Below, in pieces: positions 7,698-13,663 of a stretch of DNA of 13,663 bases. The position numbers and the translations under genes were made by a program. Under the pieces are notes generated by a model. That model saw only the letters and a program-made list of their open reading frames with translations. It had not been told where the DNA came from and did no database searches. Origin of the DNA: DASWOJ01 sp964242325 (lineage in GTDB: Bacteria; Pseudomonadota; Alphaproteobacteria; Acetobacterales; Acetobacteraceae); NCBI GenBank assembly GCA_964242325.1, contig CAXTCI010000148.1, forward strand, positions 1 through 13,663, in the 5' to 3' direction. Position 1 is the first letter of the stretch. Each line of letters opens with the position of its first letter.

Positions 7698-8942
7698 CTA
7701 GGCGGGACGTATCAGGCGGTGCTGCTTCTTCCCGGCTGACAGCTTGACGGCGCCGTCCCGCAGGTCGGCCGCCGACACCATGGCCGCCTCATCCGTCAGC
7801 GCCACGTCGTTCACCCGGGCGCCGCCGCCCCGGATCAAGCGGCGGGCCTCGCCCAGGCTCAACACCAGGCCGCTGTCGGCAAACAAGCGTATGGCGGCGA
7901 TGCCGGCATCCAGGTCCGCCGCGTTCACGGCATGGGTCGGCAGCGTATCCGCGGCGGCCCCGTTCTCGAACGCTTGCCGGGCAGTTTCCGCCGCCGCCGC
8001 GGCCGCCTCGGCTCCATGCGCCAGGGTCGTTGCGGCGGTCGCCAGCACCTTCTTCGCCTCATTGATCTCCGCGCCGGGCAGAGCCTCCAGCCCCGCGATC
8101 TCCGGCAGCGGCAGGTCGGTGAACAAGCGCAGGAAGCGGCCCACGTCGGCGTCCTCCGTGTTGCGCCAGAACTGCCAGTAGTCGTAGGGCGACAGCCGGT
8201 CGGCGGCCAGCCACACCGCGCCGCGGGCGGTCTTGCCCATCTTGGCGCCGCCGGCCGTCGTGATCAGCGGCGTCGTCAGGCCGAACACCTGGCGTCCCTC
8301 CGTGCGCCGCACCAGCTCGACGCCGGACACGATGTTGCCCCACTGATCCGATCCGCCCATCTGCAGCAGGACGCCATGCCGCCGATTCAGCTCGCGGAAG
8401 TCATAGCTTTGCAGGATCATGTAGTTGAATTCGAGGAACGTCAGCGGCTGCTCGCGTTCGAGGCGCAGGCGCACGCTGTCGAAGGTCAGCATCCGGCCAA
8501 TCGTGAAGTGCGGACCGACATCCCGCAGCAGCTCGATGTAGCCGAGCTTGTCCAGCCACTCCGCATTGTTCTGCACGGCGGCGTCCGAGGGTCCGTCGCC
8601 AAACTGCACGAAGGGCGCGAGGCAGCGGCGGATGCCCGCCATGTTGGCGGCGATGCGGGCGTCGTCCAGCATCTGCCGGGCCTCGTCCTTGCCGGAGGGG
8701 TCGCCGATGCGGGTGGTGCCACCGCCCATCAGCGCCACCGGCCGGTGCCCATGCCGCTGCATCAGCCGCAGCAGCATGATCTGCACGAGGTTGCCGACAT
8801 GCAGGCTCTCCGCCGTGCAGTCGAAGCCAATGTAGCCGCCGACCGGCCCGGCGCTTAGCGCCATGTCCAGCGCGGCCTGGTCGGTGCACTGGTGGATGAA
8901 GCCGCGGGCGGCGGCTTCGATCAGGAAGGGGCTGGCGGGCAT
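7698..8942 (-). CDS. tyrS: Tyrosyl-tRNA synthetase
   Basis: A 414-residue class I aminoacyl-tRNA synthetase that charges tRNA-Tyr with tyrosine in the cytosol. The HIGH-type signature is LHVGN (47-51) and the KMSKS-type signature is GAKMGKTARG (232-241). The tyrosine/ATP pocket stretches YIGFDCTAESLHVGN, LEFNYMILQSYDF and QMGGSDQWGNIVSG match the bacterial TyrRS family. The C-terminal ~60 residues (about 353-412, LSLGEARRLIRGGGARVND) form the S4-like RNA-binding domain. Length is normal. The start MPASPFLIEAAARGF is taken because it matches the usual N-terminus; an upstream Met at 9020 would overlap the divergent channel gene. AGGAT lies about ten bases upstream of the ATG as a modest Shine-Dalgarno. 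The gap to the divergent KirBac gene is 66 bases. Confidence 0.97.
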   Translation of the reverse strand: MPASPFLIEAAARGFIHQCTDQAALDMALSAGPVGGYIGFDCTAESLHVGNLVQIMLLRLMQRHGHRPVALMGGGTTRIGDPSGKDEARQMLDDARIAANMAGIRRCLAPFVQFGDGPSDAAVQNNAEWLDKLGYIELLRDVGPHFTIGRMLTFDSVRLRLEREQPLTFLEFNYMILQSYDFRELNRRHGVLLQMGGSDQWGNIVSGVELVRRTEGRQVFGLTTPLITTAGGAKMGKTARGAVWLAADRLSPYDYWQFWRNTEDADVGRFLRLFTDLPLPEIAGLEALPGAEINEAKKVLATAATTLAHGAEAAAAAAETARQAFENGAAADTLPTHAVNAADLDAGIAAIRLFADSGLVLSLGEARRLIRGGGARVNDVALTDEAAMVSAADLRDGAVKLSAGKKQHRLIRPA

Positions 8943-9008
8943 GGGCTCGTTGATCCTGTGCTGGCCGGGTCTGGCGCCTGGCGCTTGGGTGCTGCATAGC
9001 GGAAGGCG
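8943..9008. promoter_or_regulatory. Divergent tyrS / KirBac intergenic region
   Basis: These 66 bases must hold the start signals for both divergent genes unless their promoters lie inside the neighbouring coding sequence. I find no convincing -35/-10 pair in either direction and no T-box-like leader; a gap this short leaves no room for one. Confidence 0.4.
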
Positions 9009-9914
9009 ATGCCAGACCAAAATCCCCAGCCTCCGTCTTCCACCTACCCTCCGAGTCCCACCCCTAGCGTGCGGCGCAGGCTAGGTCAGTCGGTGCGGCG
9101 GGTGGGGCTGCACATCCCGTGGCGGGCGGACCTGTATCACCGGGCGCTGACGCTGCGCTGGTGGGAGTTCCTGGGACTGGGCTGCGTGGTCTACCTCGTG
9201 ATCAATGTCGTGTTCGCCGGGCTATACCTCCTGCAGCCCGGCTCGATAAGCGGGGCGCGGCCCGGCAGCTTTGCCGACGCATTCTTCTTCAGCGTGCAAA
9301 CGATCGCCACCATCGGCTACGGCCAGATGTCGCCGGGCACGCTGTATGCCAACGTGCTCGTCACGTTCGAGACGATGACCGGGCTGGTGTTCTTGGCGCT
9401 GTCCACCGGCGTCGTGTTCGCGCGCATCAGCCGGCCCACGGCCCGGGTGGTGTTCGGCCGCGTCGCCACGGTCGCGCCGCAGAACGGGGTGCCGACGCTC
9501 AGCTTCCGCATCGGCAACGAACGCAGTAGCCAGATCCTTGAGGCAGACGTCACCGTGTCGCTGCTGCGTTACGAGCGCACGCAGGAGGGCGTTGCGTTCC
9601 GGCGGTTCTACACCCTACCGCTGGCACGGTCGCACACTCCGGTGTTTTCGCTGACGTTCACCGTCATGCACCACATCGGCCCGGATAGCCCGATGCACGG
9701 AGCGAACGCCGCAAGCCTAGTCGCCGAGGATGCGGAACTGCTGATCTCGGTGACAGGGCTGGAGGAGACGACGTCGCAGACCGTCCATGCCCGGCACTCC
9801 TACTTGCCGGACGAGGTCCTGTTCGGACGCCGGTTCGCCGATATATTCTCGACCGACCCCGATGGGACCAGGGTGATAGATTACACCCTGTTCCACGAGA
9901 CAGGGCCGGCGTAG
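9009..9914 (+). CDS. KirBac-type inward-rectifier potassium channel
   Basis: A 301-residue inner-membrane potassium channel of the prokaryotic Kir family. Features in order: an amphipathic slide helix (about 38-52, WRADLYHRALTLRWW), TM1 (about 54-75), a pore helix with the selectivity filter TIGYG (101-105) in FFFSVQTIATIGYGQMSPG, TM2 (about 112-138, ending VFARISRP), and a cytoplasmic beta-sandwich starting with TLSFRIGNERSSQILEADV (about 163-181). The C-terminal domain sequences and length fit KirBac3.1-like channels, which assemble as tetramers and are gated by cytoplasmic-domain and lipid contacts. The ATG at 9009 is the only reasonable start; GGAAGG sits almost against it, so spacing is poor. 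It is divergent from tyrS and converges on the alpha/beta hydrolase across a palindromic repeat. The physiological trigger cannot be read from sequence. Confidence 0.95.
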   Translation: MPDQNPQPPSSTYPPSPTPSVRRRLGQSVRRVGLHIPWRADLYHRALTLRWWEFLGLGCVVYLVINVVFAGLYLLQPGSISGARPGSFADAFFFSVQTIATIGYGQMSPGTLYANVLVTFETMTGLVFLALSTGVVFARISRPTARVVFGRVATVAPQNGVPTLSFRIGNERSSQILEADVTVSLLRYERTQEGVAFRRFYTLPLARSHTPVFSLTFTVMHHIGPDSPMHGANAASLVAEDAELLISVTGLEETTSQTVHARHSYLPDEVLFGRRFADIFSTDPDGTRVIDYTLFHETGPA

Positions 9915-9933
9915 GGACGCCACTTGCTGGATT

Positions 9934-10013
9934 GTAGGGCGAAAAGCGCCAGCGCCTTCCGCCGGGGCCGACGCACCCCGACGGCGGATGGCGCTGCGCT
10001 TATCCGCCCTACG
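9934..10013. repeat. REP-like palindromic repeat, copy 2
   Basis: The arms 9934-9963 and 9983-10013 are near-complementary, both reading outward as GTAGGGCG(G)AaAAGCGC. The element fills the gap between the convergent KirBac gene (stop at 9914) and alpha/beta hydrolase (stop at 10020). It belongs to the same family as 29-109: the right arm, reverse-complemented, matches 29-59 at 26 of 31 positions. The long hairpin would appear at the 3' end of both transcripts. Confidence 0.8.
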
Positions 10014-10019
10014 TAGTCG

Positions 10020-10685
10020 TCAATCCGCCGCGAGCGCCAGCGCCTTGCGGGCCAGGATCTGTCCCACGTGCTCCTCGATGGCGAGGCCCACATGCTCCGC
10101 ATGGGTGGCGAAGACATGGTCCGCCCCGGGATACACGCGGTAATCCACCTGGACGTTCTTCTGCGTGTTCAGCTTGTCCACCAGCTTCCGCACCGACGGC
10201 TCGGGCACCAGTTCGTCCGCTTCGCCATGCAGCATCAGGCCGCCGCAGGGGCAGGGGGCCAGGAAGCCGAAGTCGTAGTGGCTGGCAGGCGTGGCGACAC
10301 TGACCCAGCCGCTGATCTCCGGGCGGCGCATCAACAGCTGCATGCCGACAAAGGCGCCGAAGGAGTAACCGCTGATCCACAGGCCCGAGGAGTTCGGGTT
10401 GACCATCTGCATCCAGTCCAGCGCCGCCGCGGCGTCGCTGATCTCGCCGAAGCCGCCGTCATACTTGCCCTGGCTGCGCCCCACGCCGCGGAAATTGAAT
10501 CGCATGACGCTGAAGCCGAGCTTCTGGAACGACTGATACATCGTGTAGGCGATGCGGTTGTTCATCGTCCCGCCGTGCATGGGGTGCGGGTGCAGGATCA
10601 GCGCGAGCGGCGCGCCGGTCTCCTTGGAATGGTGGTAGCGTCCCTCAAGCCGCCCATCAGGGCCGGCGAACATCACCTCAGGCAT
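10020..10685 (-). CDS. Small alpha/beta hydrolase (COG2945-like)
   Basis: A 221-residue cytosolic alpha/beta-hydrolase-fold protein. The nucleophile elbow is ISGYSFGAF with Ser108; Asp157 (HGEADELV) and His190 (YPGADHVF) complete a likely triad. The oxyanion-side motif ILHPHPMHGGTMNN (30-43) and RFNFRGVGRSQGKYDGGFGE (62-81) are typical of this group, which is usually annotated only as alpha/beta hydrolase. The substrate is unknown. The start MPEVMFAGPDGRLEGRYHHS is preferred because the family begins this way and GGA lies about six bases upstream; the in-frame Met at 10718 would add 11 residues that look non-family. It is divergent from cysE. From memory, such hydrolases are often found near suf/isc genes in alphaproteobacteria, but a role in Fe-S assembly is not established. 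Confidence 0.9.
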   Translation of the reverse strand: MPEVMFAGPDGRLEGRYHHSKETGAPLALILHPHPMHGGTMNNRIAYTMYQSFQKLGFSVMRFNFRGVGRSQGKYDGGFGEISDAAAALDWMQMVNPNSSGLWISGYSFGAFVGMQLLMRRPEISGWVSVATPASHYDFGFLAPCPCGGLMLHGEADELVPEPSVRKLVDKLNTQKNVQVDYRVYPGADHVFATHAEHVGLAIEEHVGQILARKALALAAD

Positions 10686-10931
10686 GGCGTTCCAAATCTT
10701 TCTGTTCCCCGCGGCCAATCATGGCCAGCGGTCGCTGCGGTAGCTAGTGTGAGCGGCGCCGCCCCGCCCCATCCTCCCGGATTGACCCAGGCGGCTGGAC
10801 CGGCTTAGCTGACTTGTGGCATGGCCTCCTCGGCATCCCTATCTGCGCGCCGGGGCAGTGCAGTTGCACCGCCACGGAAGCCGGGCGGAATATACGCGGC
10901 CTCGTCCAGTTTTACATAACGGAAATGTCGC
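10686..10931. promoter_or_regulatory. Divergent intergenic region of hydrolase and cysE
   Basis: This is a 246-base gap with no supportable gene. Near the hydrolase side, CCGCGGCCA (10709-10717) pairs with TGGCC-a-GCGG (10722-10731) around a four-base loop, giving a strong hairpin in the hydrolase leader. Toward cysE, TTGACC (10782-10787), a 17-base spacer and TTAGCT (10805-10810) make a weak sigma-70-like pair. The last ~40 bases are AT-rich for this genome (around TATACG at 10891 and TTTTACATAA at 10910-10919), as expected near a transcription start. I could not recognise a clear IscR, RirA, Irr or CysB operator. Confidence 0.35.
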
Positions 10932-11618
10932 ATGGCATTCATGTTTTTGCGTGAAGCGATCGGGGCCTACCGGCAGCGTGACCCCGCAGCCCGATCCTGG
11001 ATCACGGTATTGCTATGCTACCCCGGCCTGCATGCGGTGCTGTGGCACCGGATGGCGCACCGGCTCTGGCACCGTGGACTGTATTTGCCAGCCCGGTTCA
11101 CCTCGAACCTTGGCCGGTGGCTGACGGGGATCGAGATACACCCGGCTGCCCGCGTCGGACGCCGCCTTATCATCGACCACGGCATGGGGGTGGTGATCGG
11201 CGAGACGGCGGAGATCGGCGATGACGTTTACCTATATCATCAGGTGACGCTGGGCGGCACCAGCAGTGAGCGGGGCAAGCGGCATCCAACGGTGGGCAAT
11301 GGCGTCATCATCGGCGCCGGGGCAAAGGTCCTGGGCAATATCCTCATTGGCGACGGCGCCAGGGTTGGCGCCAATGCCGTGGTTGTGCAGCCGGTTGCGC
11401 CGGGCGTGACCGTCGTCGGCATCCCCGCTCGCCCAGTCGAACGCGATCCCGTGCTGCGGCGGACTGCTCCGCCGCCGATTCCGGTCTTCGTCGCCTATGG
11501 CACTCCTTGCGAGGAAACCTTGGACCCCTTGGTCCGCAACATGGAGGCGTTGCGCGCCGAGATGCTGGCCCTGGAGGCGCGTGTGTCCGCCATGCAGCGG
11601 TCCCCCGCCGCGGAGTAG
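10932..11618 (+). CDS. cysE: Serine O-acetyltransferase (short form)
   Basis: A 228-residue enzyme that makes O-acetyl-L-serine from serine and acetyl-CoA, the committed step of cysteine synthesis. The left-handed beta-helix hexapeptide repeats run from about 68 to 165: GIEIHPAARVGRRLIIDHG, GVVIGETAEIGDDVYLYHQ, VTLGGT, and GVIIGAGAKVLGNILIGDGA. The DHG and HP motifs supply active-site residues (His83 and His118 are the likely pair). The N-terminal helical domain is short, as in EpsC-type SATs, not like the ~270-residue E. coli CysE. After the helix comes PVFVAYGTPCEE (184-195) and a possible coiled coil (about 200-222). The protein ends in Glu, not the terminal Ile that docks into CysK in E. 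coli. GGAAA seven bases upstream supports the ATG. The stop codon touches the assembly gap. Position before two desulfurases implies one sulfur operon. Confidence 0.95.
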   Translation: MAFMFLREAIGAYRQRDPAARSWITVLLCYPGLHAVLWHRMAHRLWHRGLYLPARFTSNLGRWLTGIEIHPAARVGRRLIIDHGMGVVIGETAEIGDDVYLYHQVTLGGTSSERGKRHPTVGNGVIIGAGAKVLGNILIGDGARVGANAVVVQPVAPGVTVVGIPARPVERDPVLRRTAPPPIPVFVAYGTPCEETLDPLVRNMEALRAEMLALEARVSAMQRSPAAE

Positions 11619-11718
11619 NNNNNNNNNNNNNNNNNNNNNNNNNNNNNNNNNNNNNNNNNNNNNNNNNNNNNNNNNNNNNNNNNNNNNNNNNNNNNNNNNN
11701 NNNNNNNNNNNNNNNNNN
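11619..11718. other. Assembly gap of 100 Ns
   Basis: Exactly 100 undetermined bases begin directly after the cysE stop codon. One hundred Ns is the usual placeholder for a gap of unknown size. The desulfurase that emerges on the far side lacks about 144 N-terminal residues judged against its paralogue at 12938, so at least ~430 bases must be missing if that gene is intact; a further small gene could also be hidden. Confidence 0.97.
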
Positions 11719-12416
11719 TGGCGCAGGGGCCGGCACTGGTCTGCCTGATGCTGGCCAACAACGAGACCGGCACGCTCCAGCCGGTCGAGGCTGCCGCGGC
11801 GCTGTGTCGCCGGCATGGCGCGCTGCTGCATGTGGACGCCGTGCAGGCGGCCGGCCGCATCCCGATGGCGATGGCCGGGGACAGCGTAGCCTTGTCTTCC
11901 CACAAGCTGGGTGGGCCGAAGGGCGCCGGGGCGCTGCTGCTCGGGCCGGGAGTGGATGTAGGGCCGCTGGTGGCCGGCGGCGGGCAGGAACGTGGGCGCC
12001 GTGGCGGCACCCCGGCATTGCCGGCCATCGCCGGGTTTGCGGCTGCGGCCAATGCGCCGATGCCGGACGTGGCCGGGCTGCGCGACGCGGCAGAGGCGAC
12101 TGCGGTCGGCTGCGGTGCGGTGGTGCTGGGTGGCGCTTGCCGGTTGCCGAATACGGTCTGTTTGGCTCTGCCGGGCGTGCGGGCGGACACGCAGGTAATC
12201 GCGCTGGACCTGGCCGGGGTGCAGGTGTCGGCTGGGGCGGCATGCAGCAGCGGCAAGGTCACGGCAAGCCATGTGCTGCAGGCCATGGGATGCGGCGAAC
12301 TGGCCGGGCAGGCGATCCGGGTCAGCCTGCCCTGGAATGCCACCGAGGCGGATGTTGTGGCCTTCGTACGGGCCTATGCCGATATGGCGGCGCGGCTGCG
12401 GAAGATGGCAGCATAG
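11719..12416 (+). CDS. Cysteine desulfurase (NifS/IscS family), 5' end lost in gap
   Basis: About 231 C-terminal residues of a PLP-dependent aminotransferase class V enzyme that removes sulfur from cysteine as a persulfide. The reading frame is open right up to the Ns (from GCG at 11721), and begins in ALVCLMLANNETGTLQPV. Visible landmarks are HVDAVQAAGRIP (cofactor-binding Asp and Gln), SSHKLGGPKGAG with the PLP-binding lysine, GGGQERGRRGGT, and SAGAACSSGKV with the catalytic cysteine on a short loop. The tail RVSLPWNATEADVVAFVRAY is typical. It is clearly not a duplicate of the downstream enzyme: GTLQPVEAAAALCRRHGA against GVVQDITGLAAMARAAGA. With the missing ~144 residues it would be about 375 long. 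It should be cytosolic and feed Fe-S or thio-cofactor assembly. The 698 visible bases do not allow an iscS/sufS/nifS choice. Confidence 0.93.
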
Positions 12417-12443
12417 CCTGACCTCGCAGCGGCTTGCCGCAAC

Positions 12444-12447
12444 GGAG
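12444..12447 (+). promoter_or_regulatory. Shine-Dalgarno fixing the small secreted protein start
   Basis: GGAG lies seven bases before the ATG at 12455. This favours that start over the in-frame TTG at 12434, which would place seven residues (MPQRRSI) before the signal peptide. Confidence 0.65.
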
Positions 12448-12454
12448 ATCCATC

Positions 12455-12832
12455 ATGTCGCCACGTCTCGCGCTTGCCTGCCTGCTCGCAGCCCTGCCGG
12501 TGGCGGCCAGTCCCGCGGCGGCCAAGGTCTGTATTGACGAGGGCACGATCACCAGCCTGCAGGTCTCAGGCAGCGGCCCAGAGTCGCAATGGCTGCAGAT
12601 CAAGCTGGACCAGCGGGCGGTTTATGTTGCGACCACTGCCGCCCTGCCTGCGGTATTCAGCGGATATGCCTCGCTCGTGACGGCCGCCTACTTCGCTGGC
12701 CGGCCCATCCGGGTCGGCTATGAACAGGGGCCGACCAGCAACAACATCCAGTTCCTGGAAATGCCGACACAGGGGGCGGTATCGCCCGTTGCGGGGTGCC
12801 CGGCTCACGGTGGCGCGACCGCCAAGCGCTGA
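12455..12832 (+). CDS. Small secreted protein of unknown function
   Basis: I do not recognise this family. The product is 125 residues. Residues 1-23 form a classical Sec signal peptide: a short basic start (MSPR), a hydrophobic core (LALACLLAALPVAA) and a likely cleavage after AAA before KVC. The mature part (~102 residues) has two cysteines, Cys26 near its N-terminus and Cys115 near its C-terminus, which could form one disulfide. In between lie WLQIKLDQRAVYVATT, a mostly apolar SGYASLVTAAYFAGRPIRVG and TSNNIQFLE, suggesting a small beta-rich domain with one helix. No lipobox is placed where a lipoprotein would need it. Codon use looks like its neighbours. It starts 38 bases after the first desulfurase and ends 105 bases before the second, so it is probably in the same transcript although its product should be periplasmic. 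Confidence 0.8.
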   Translation: MSPRLALACLLAALPVAASPAAAKVCIDEGTITSLQVSGSGPESQWLQIKLDQRAVYVATTAALPAVFSGYASLVTAAYFAGRPIRVGYEQGPTSNNIQFLEMPTQGAVSPVAGCPAHGGATAKR

Positions 12833-12871
12833 CAGCCGGCGGGCACCTGACGTCCCCGCGGCCCTGTTGCC

Positions 12872-12910
12872 CCGGCTTGGAGAACCGGCTTGGAGAACCG
12901 GGTTGGAGAC
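12872..12910 (+). repeat. Three tandem 13-bp repeats upstream of second desulfurase
   Basis: CCGGCTTGGAGAA occurs exactly twice in tandem (12872-12884 and 12885-12897), followed by a third unit, CCGGGTTGGAGAC (12898-12910), with two changes. The array lies in the 105-base gap between the secreted-protein gene and the second desulfurase, ending 27 bases before the ATG at 12938. Adjacent CCGG boxes can pair to form alternative small hairpins. It could be an operator, an RNA switch point, or replication slippage. Confidence 0.75.
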
Positions 12911-12937
12911 GGGCCGGCTGCGCCACATATCCGCATC

Positions 12938-13663
12938 ATGCGCCCCAACCGTCCCGTTTACCTGGACAACCAGGCCACCACACCCTGCGACCCCCGCGTG
13001 GTCGCGGCGATGTTGCCGTGGTTCACCGAACGCTTCGGCAACCCGCACAGCGCCGAGCACGGCATGGGCCAGGAGGCGGCGGCCGCCGTGGAAGCCGCAC
13101 GGGCGGACGTCGCCGCCCTGATCGGCGCGGAGCCGCGGGAAATCGTCCTGACCTCCGGCGCCACGGAGTCCAACAATATCGCCATCAAGGGTGCTGCCCG
13201 GTTTGCCGCCTCGCAAGACGACCCGCGCCGCCGGGTCGTGACGGTGGCGACCGAGCACAAGTGCGTCTTGGAAAGCGTCGCCGACTTGGCCGCCGAAGGG
13301 TTCGAGCCCGTGGTGCTGCCGGTCCGCCCCGATGGCCTGCTGGACCCGGACGTGCTGCGCGATGCGCTGCAGGTTCCGACGCTGCTGGTCAGCGTGATGG
13401 CCGTGAACAACGAGACCGGGGTGGTGCAGGACATCACGGGCCTGGCTGCCATGGCCCGGGCCGCCGGCGCCCTGTTCCACACCGACGCCGCACAGGCCGC
13501 GGGCAAGATCCCGCTGGATGTGCATGAGGGAGGCATGGACCTGCTGAGCCTGAGCGGTCACAAGCTGTATGGTCCCAAGGGCATCGGCGCCTTGTATGTC
13601 CGCCGCCGCCCGCGCGTGCGGCTGCAGCCGCTGTTCTCCGGCGGCGGGCAGGAGCGGGGGCTG
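12938..13663 (+). CDS. Cysteine desulfurase, IscS-like, 3' end beyond window
   Basis: The first 242 residues of a PLP-dependent cysteine desulfurase. The N-terminus PVYLDNQATTPCDPRVVAAM and FGNPHSAEHGMG are hallmark IscS/NifS sequences. Others are LTSGATESNNIAIKG (71-85), the cofactor-stacking histidine in ATEHKCVLE (His107), VNNETG (156-161), HTDAAQAAGKIP (181-192) and SLSGHKLYGPKGIGALY with PLP lysine Lys209. The catalytic cysteine loop lies beyond the window end. The start at ATG 12938 matches the family N-terminus, but no clear Shine-Dalgarno precedes it; translation may depend on the upstream gene or on the tandem-repeat leader. It should supply sulfur to Fe-S scaffold proteins, and suf or isc scaffold genes are expected next downstream (inference). 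Confidence 0.95.
   Translation, partial: MRPNRPVYLDNQATTPCDPRVVAAMLPWFTERFGNPHSAEHGMGQEAAAAVEAARADVAALIGAEPREIVLTSGATESNNIAIKGAARFAASQDDPRRRVVTVATEHKCVLESVADLAAEGFEPVVLPVRPDGLLDPDVLRDALQVPTLLVSVMAVNNETGVVQDITGLAAMARAAGALFHTDAAQAAGKIPLDVHEGGMDLLSLSGHKLYGPKGIGALYVRRRPRVRLQPLFSGGGQERGL

Noticed and set aside
7932..8858. 308-codon frame opposite tyrS
   Set aside because: Antisense to an unmistakable tyrosyl-tRNA synthetase; His/Arg/Gly/Ala-rich with no recognisable domain.
10782..10810. Confident sigma-70 promoter for cysE
   Set aside because: TTGACC is a good -35 with a 17-base spacer, but TTAGCT is a poor -10. It is kept only as a weak candidate inside the intergenic entry.
11232..12272. Minus-strand frame spanning the N gap
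   Set aside because: The frame is open only because Ns cannot encode stops, and it lies antisense to cysE and the desulfurase.
12872..12910. CRISPR-like array
   Set aside because: The units are 13 bp and directly abutting with no spacers, so this is a simple tandem repeat.
12566..13561. 331-codon minus-strand frame opposite the second desulfurase
   Set aside because: Antisense shadow; the plus-strand protein carries every cysteine desulfurase landmark expected for its length.

Overview
The window is GC-rich (roughly two thirds G+C by eye), gene-dense bacterial DNA with a run of 100 Ns at 11619-11718, so it is a draft-genome or metagenome scaffold. Protein style, the bcp-glnE pair, a KirBac channel and a short CysE next to two cysteine desulfurases suggest an alphaproteobacterium, most likely Rhodospirillales/Acetobacteraceae. 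That placement is inference; no rRNA, tRNA or other taxonomic marker is present.

Layout. (1) 1-3482, minus strand: glnE (glutamine synthetase adenylyltransferase) runs into a Bcp-type peroxiredoxin with an ATGA stop/start overlap; an ~80-bp palindromic repeat lies just past the peroxiredoxin stop. (2) 3449-7524, plus strand: a 1091-residue AsmA/YhdP-like membrane-anchored protein, whose start overlaps the glnE start by 34 bp, then a type II haloacid-dehalogenase-like HAD hydrolase. (3) 7525-7697: a convergent intergenic region built around a long perfect inverted repeat. (4) 7698-9914: tyrS (minus) divergent from a KirBac-type inward-rectifier potassium channel (plus). (5) 9915-10685: a second copy of the palindromic repeat, then a small alpha/beta hydrolase (minus). 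(6) 10932-13663, plus strand: a cysteine/Fe-S sulfur-mobilisation cluster, made of serine O-acetyltransferase, the assembly gap, a 5'-truncated cysteine desulfurase, a small predicted secreted protein of unknown function, and a second, IscS-like cysteine desulfurase cut by the window end.

How the parts fit: GlnE sets the activity of glutamine synthetase in response to nitrogen status. CysE makes O-acetylserine for cysteine synthesis and the desulfurases strip sulfur from cysteine for Fe-S assembly, so the right end probably opens a suf/isc-type operon continuing past the window. The rest is housekeeping or stress related.

I see no CRISPR array, transposase, phage gene or obvious new defence system. 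The points most worth a second look are the small secreted protein between two non-identical desulfurases, the 13-bp triple tandem repeat before the second desulfurase, the palindromic repeats at three gene 3' ends, and the overlapping divergent starts of glnE and the AsmA-like gene.
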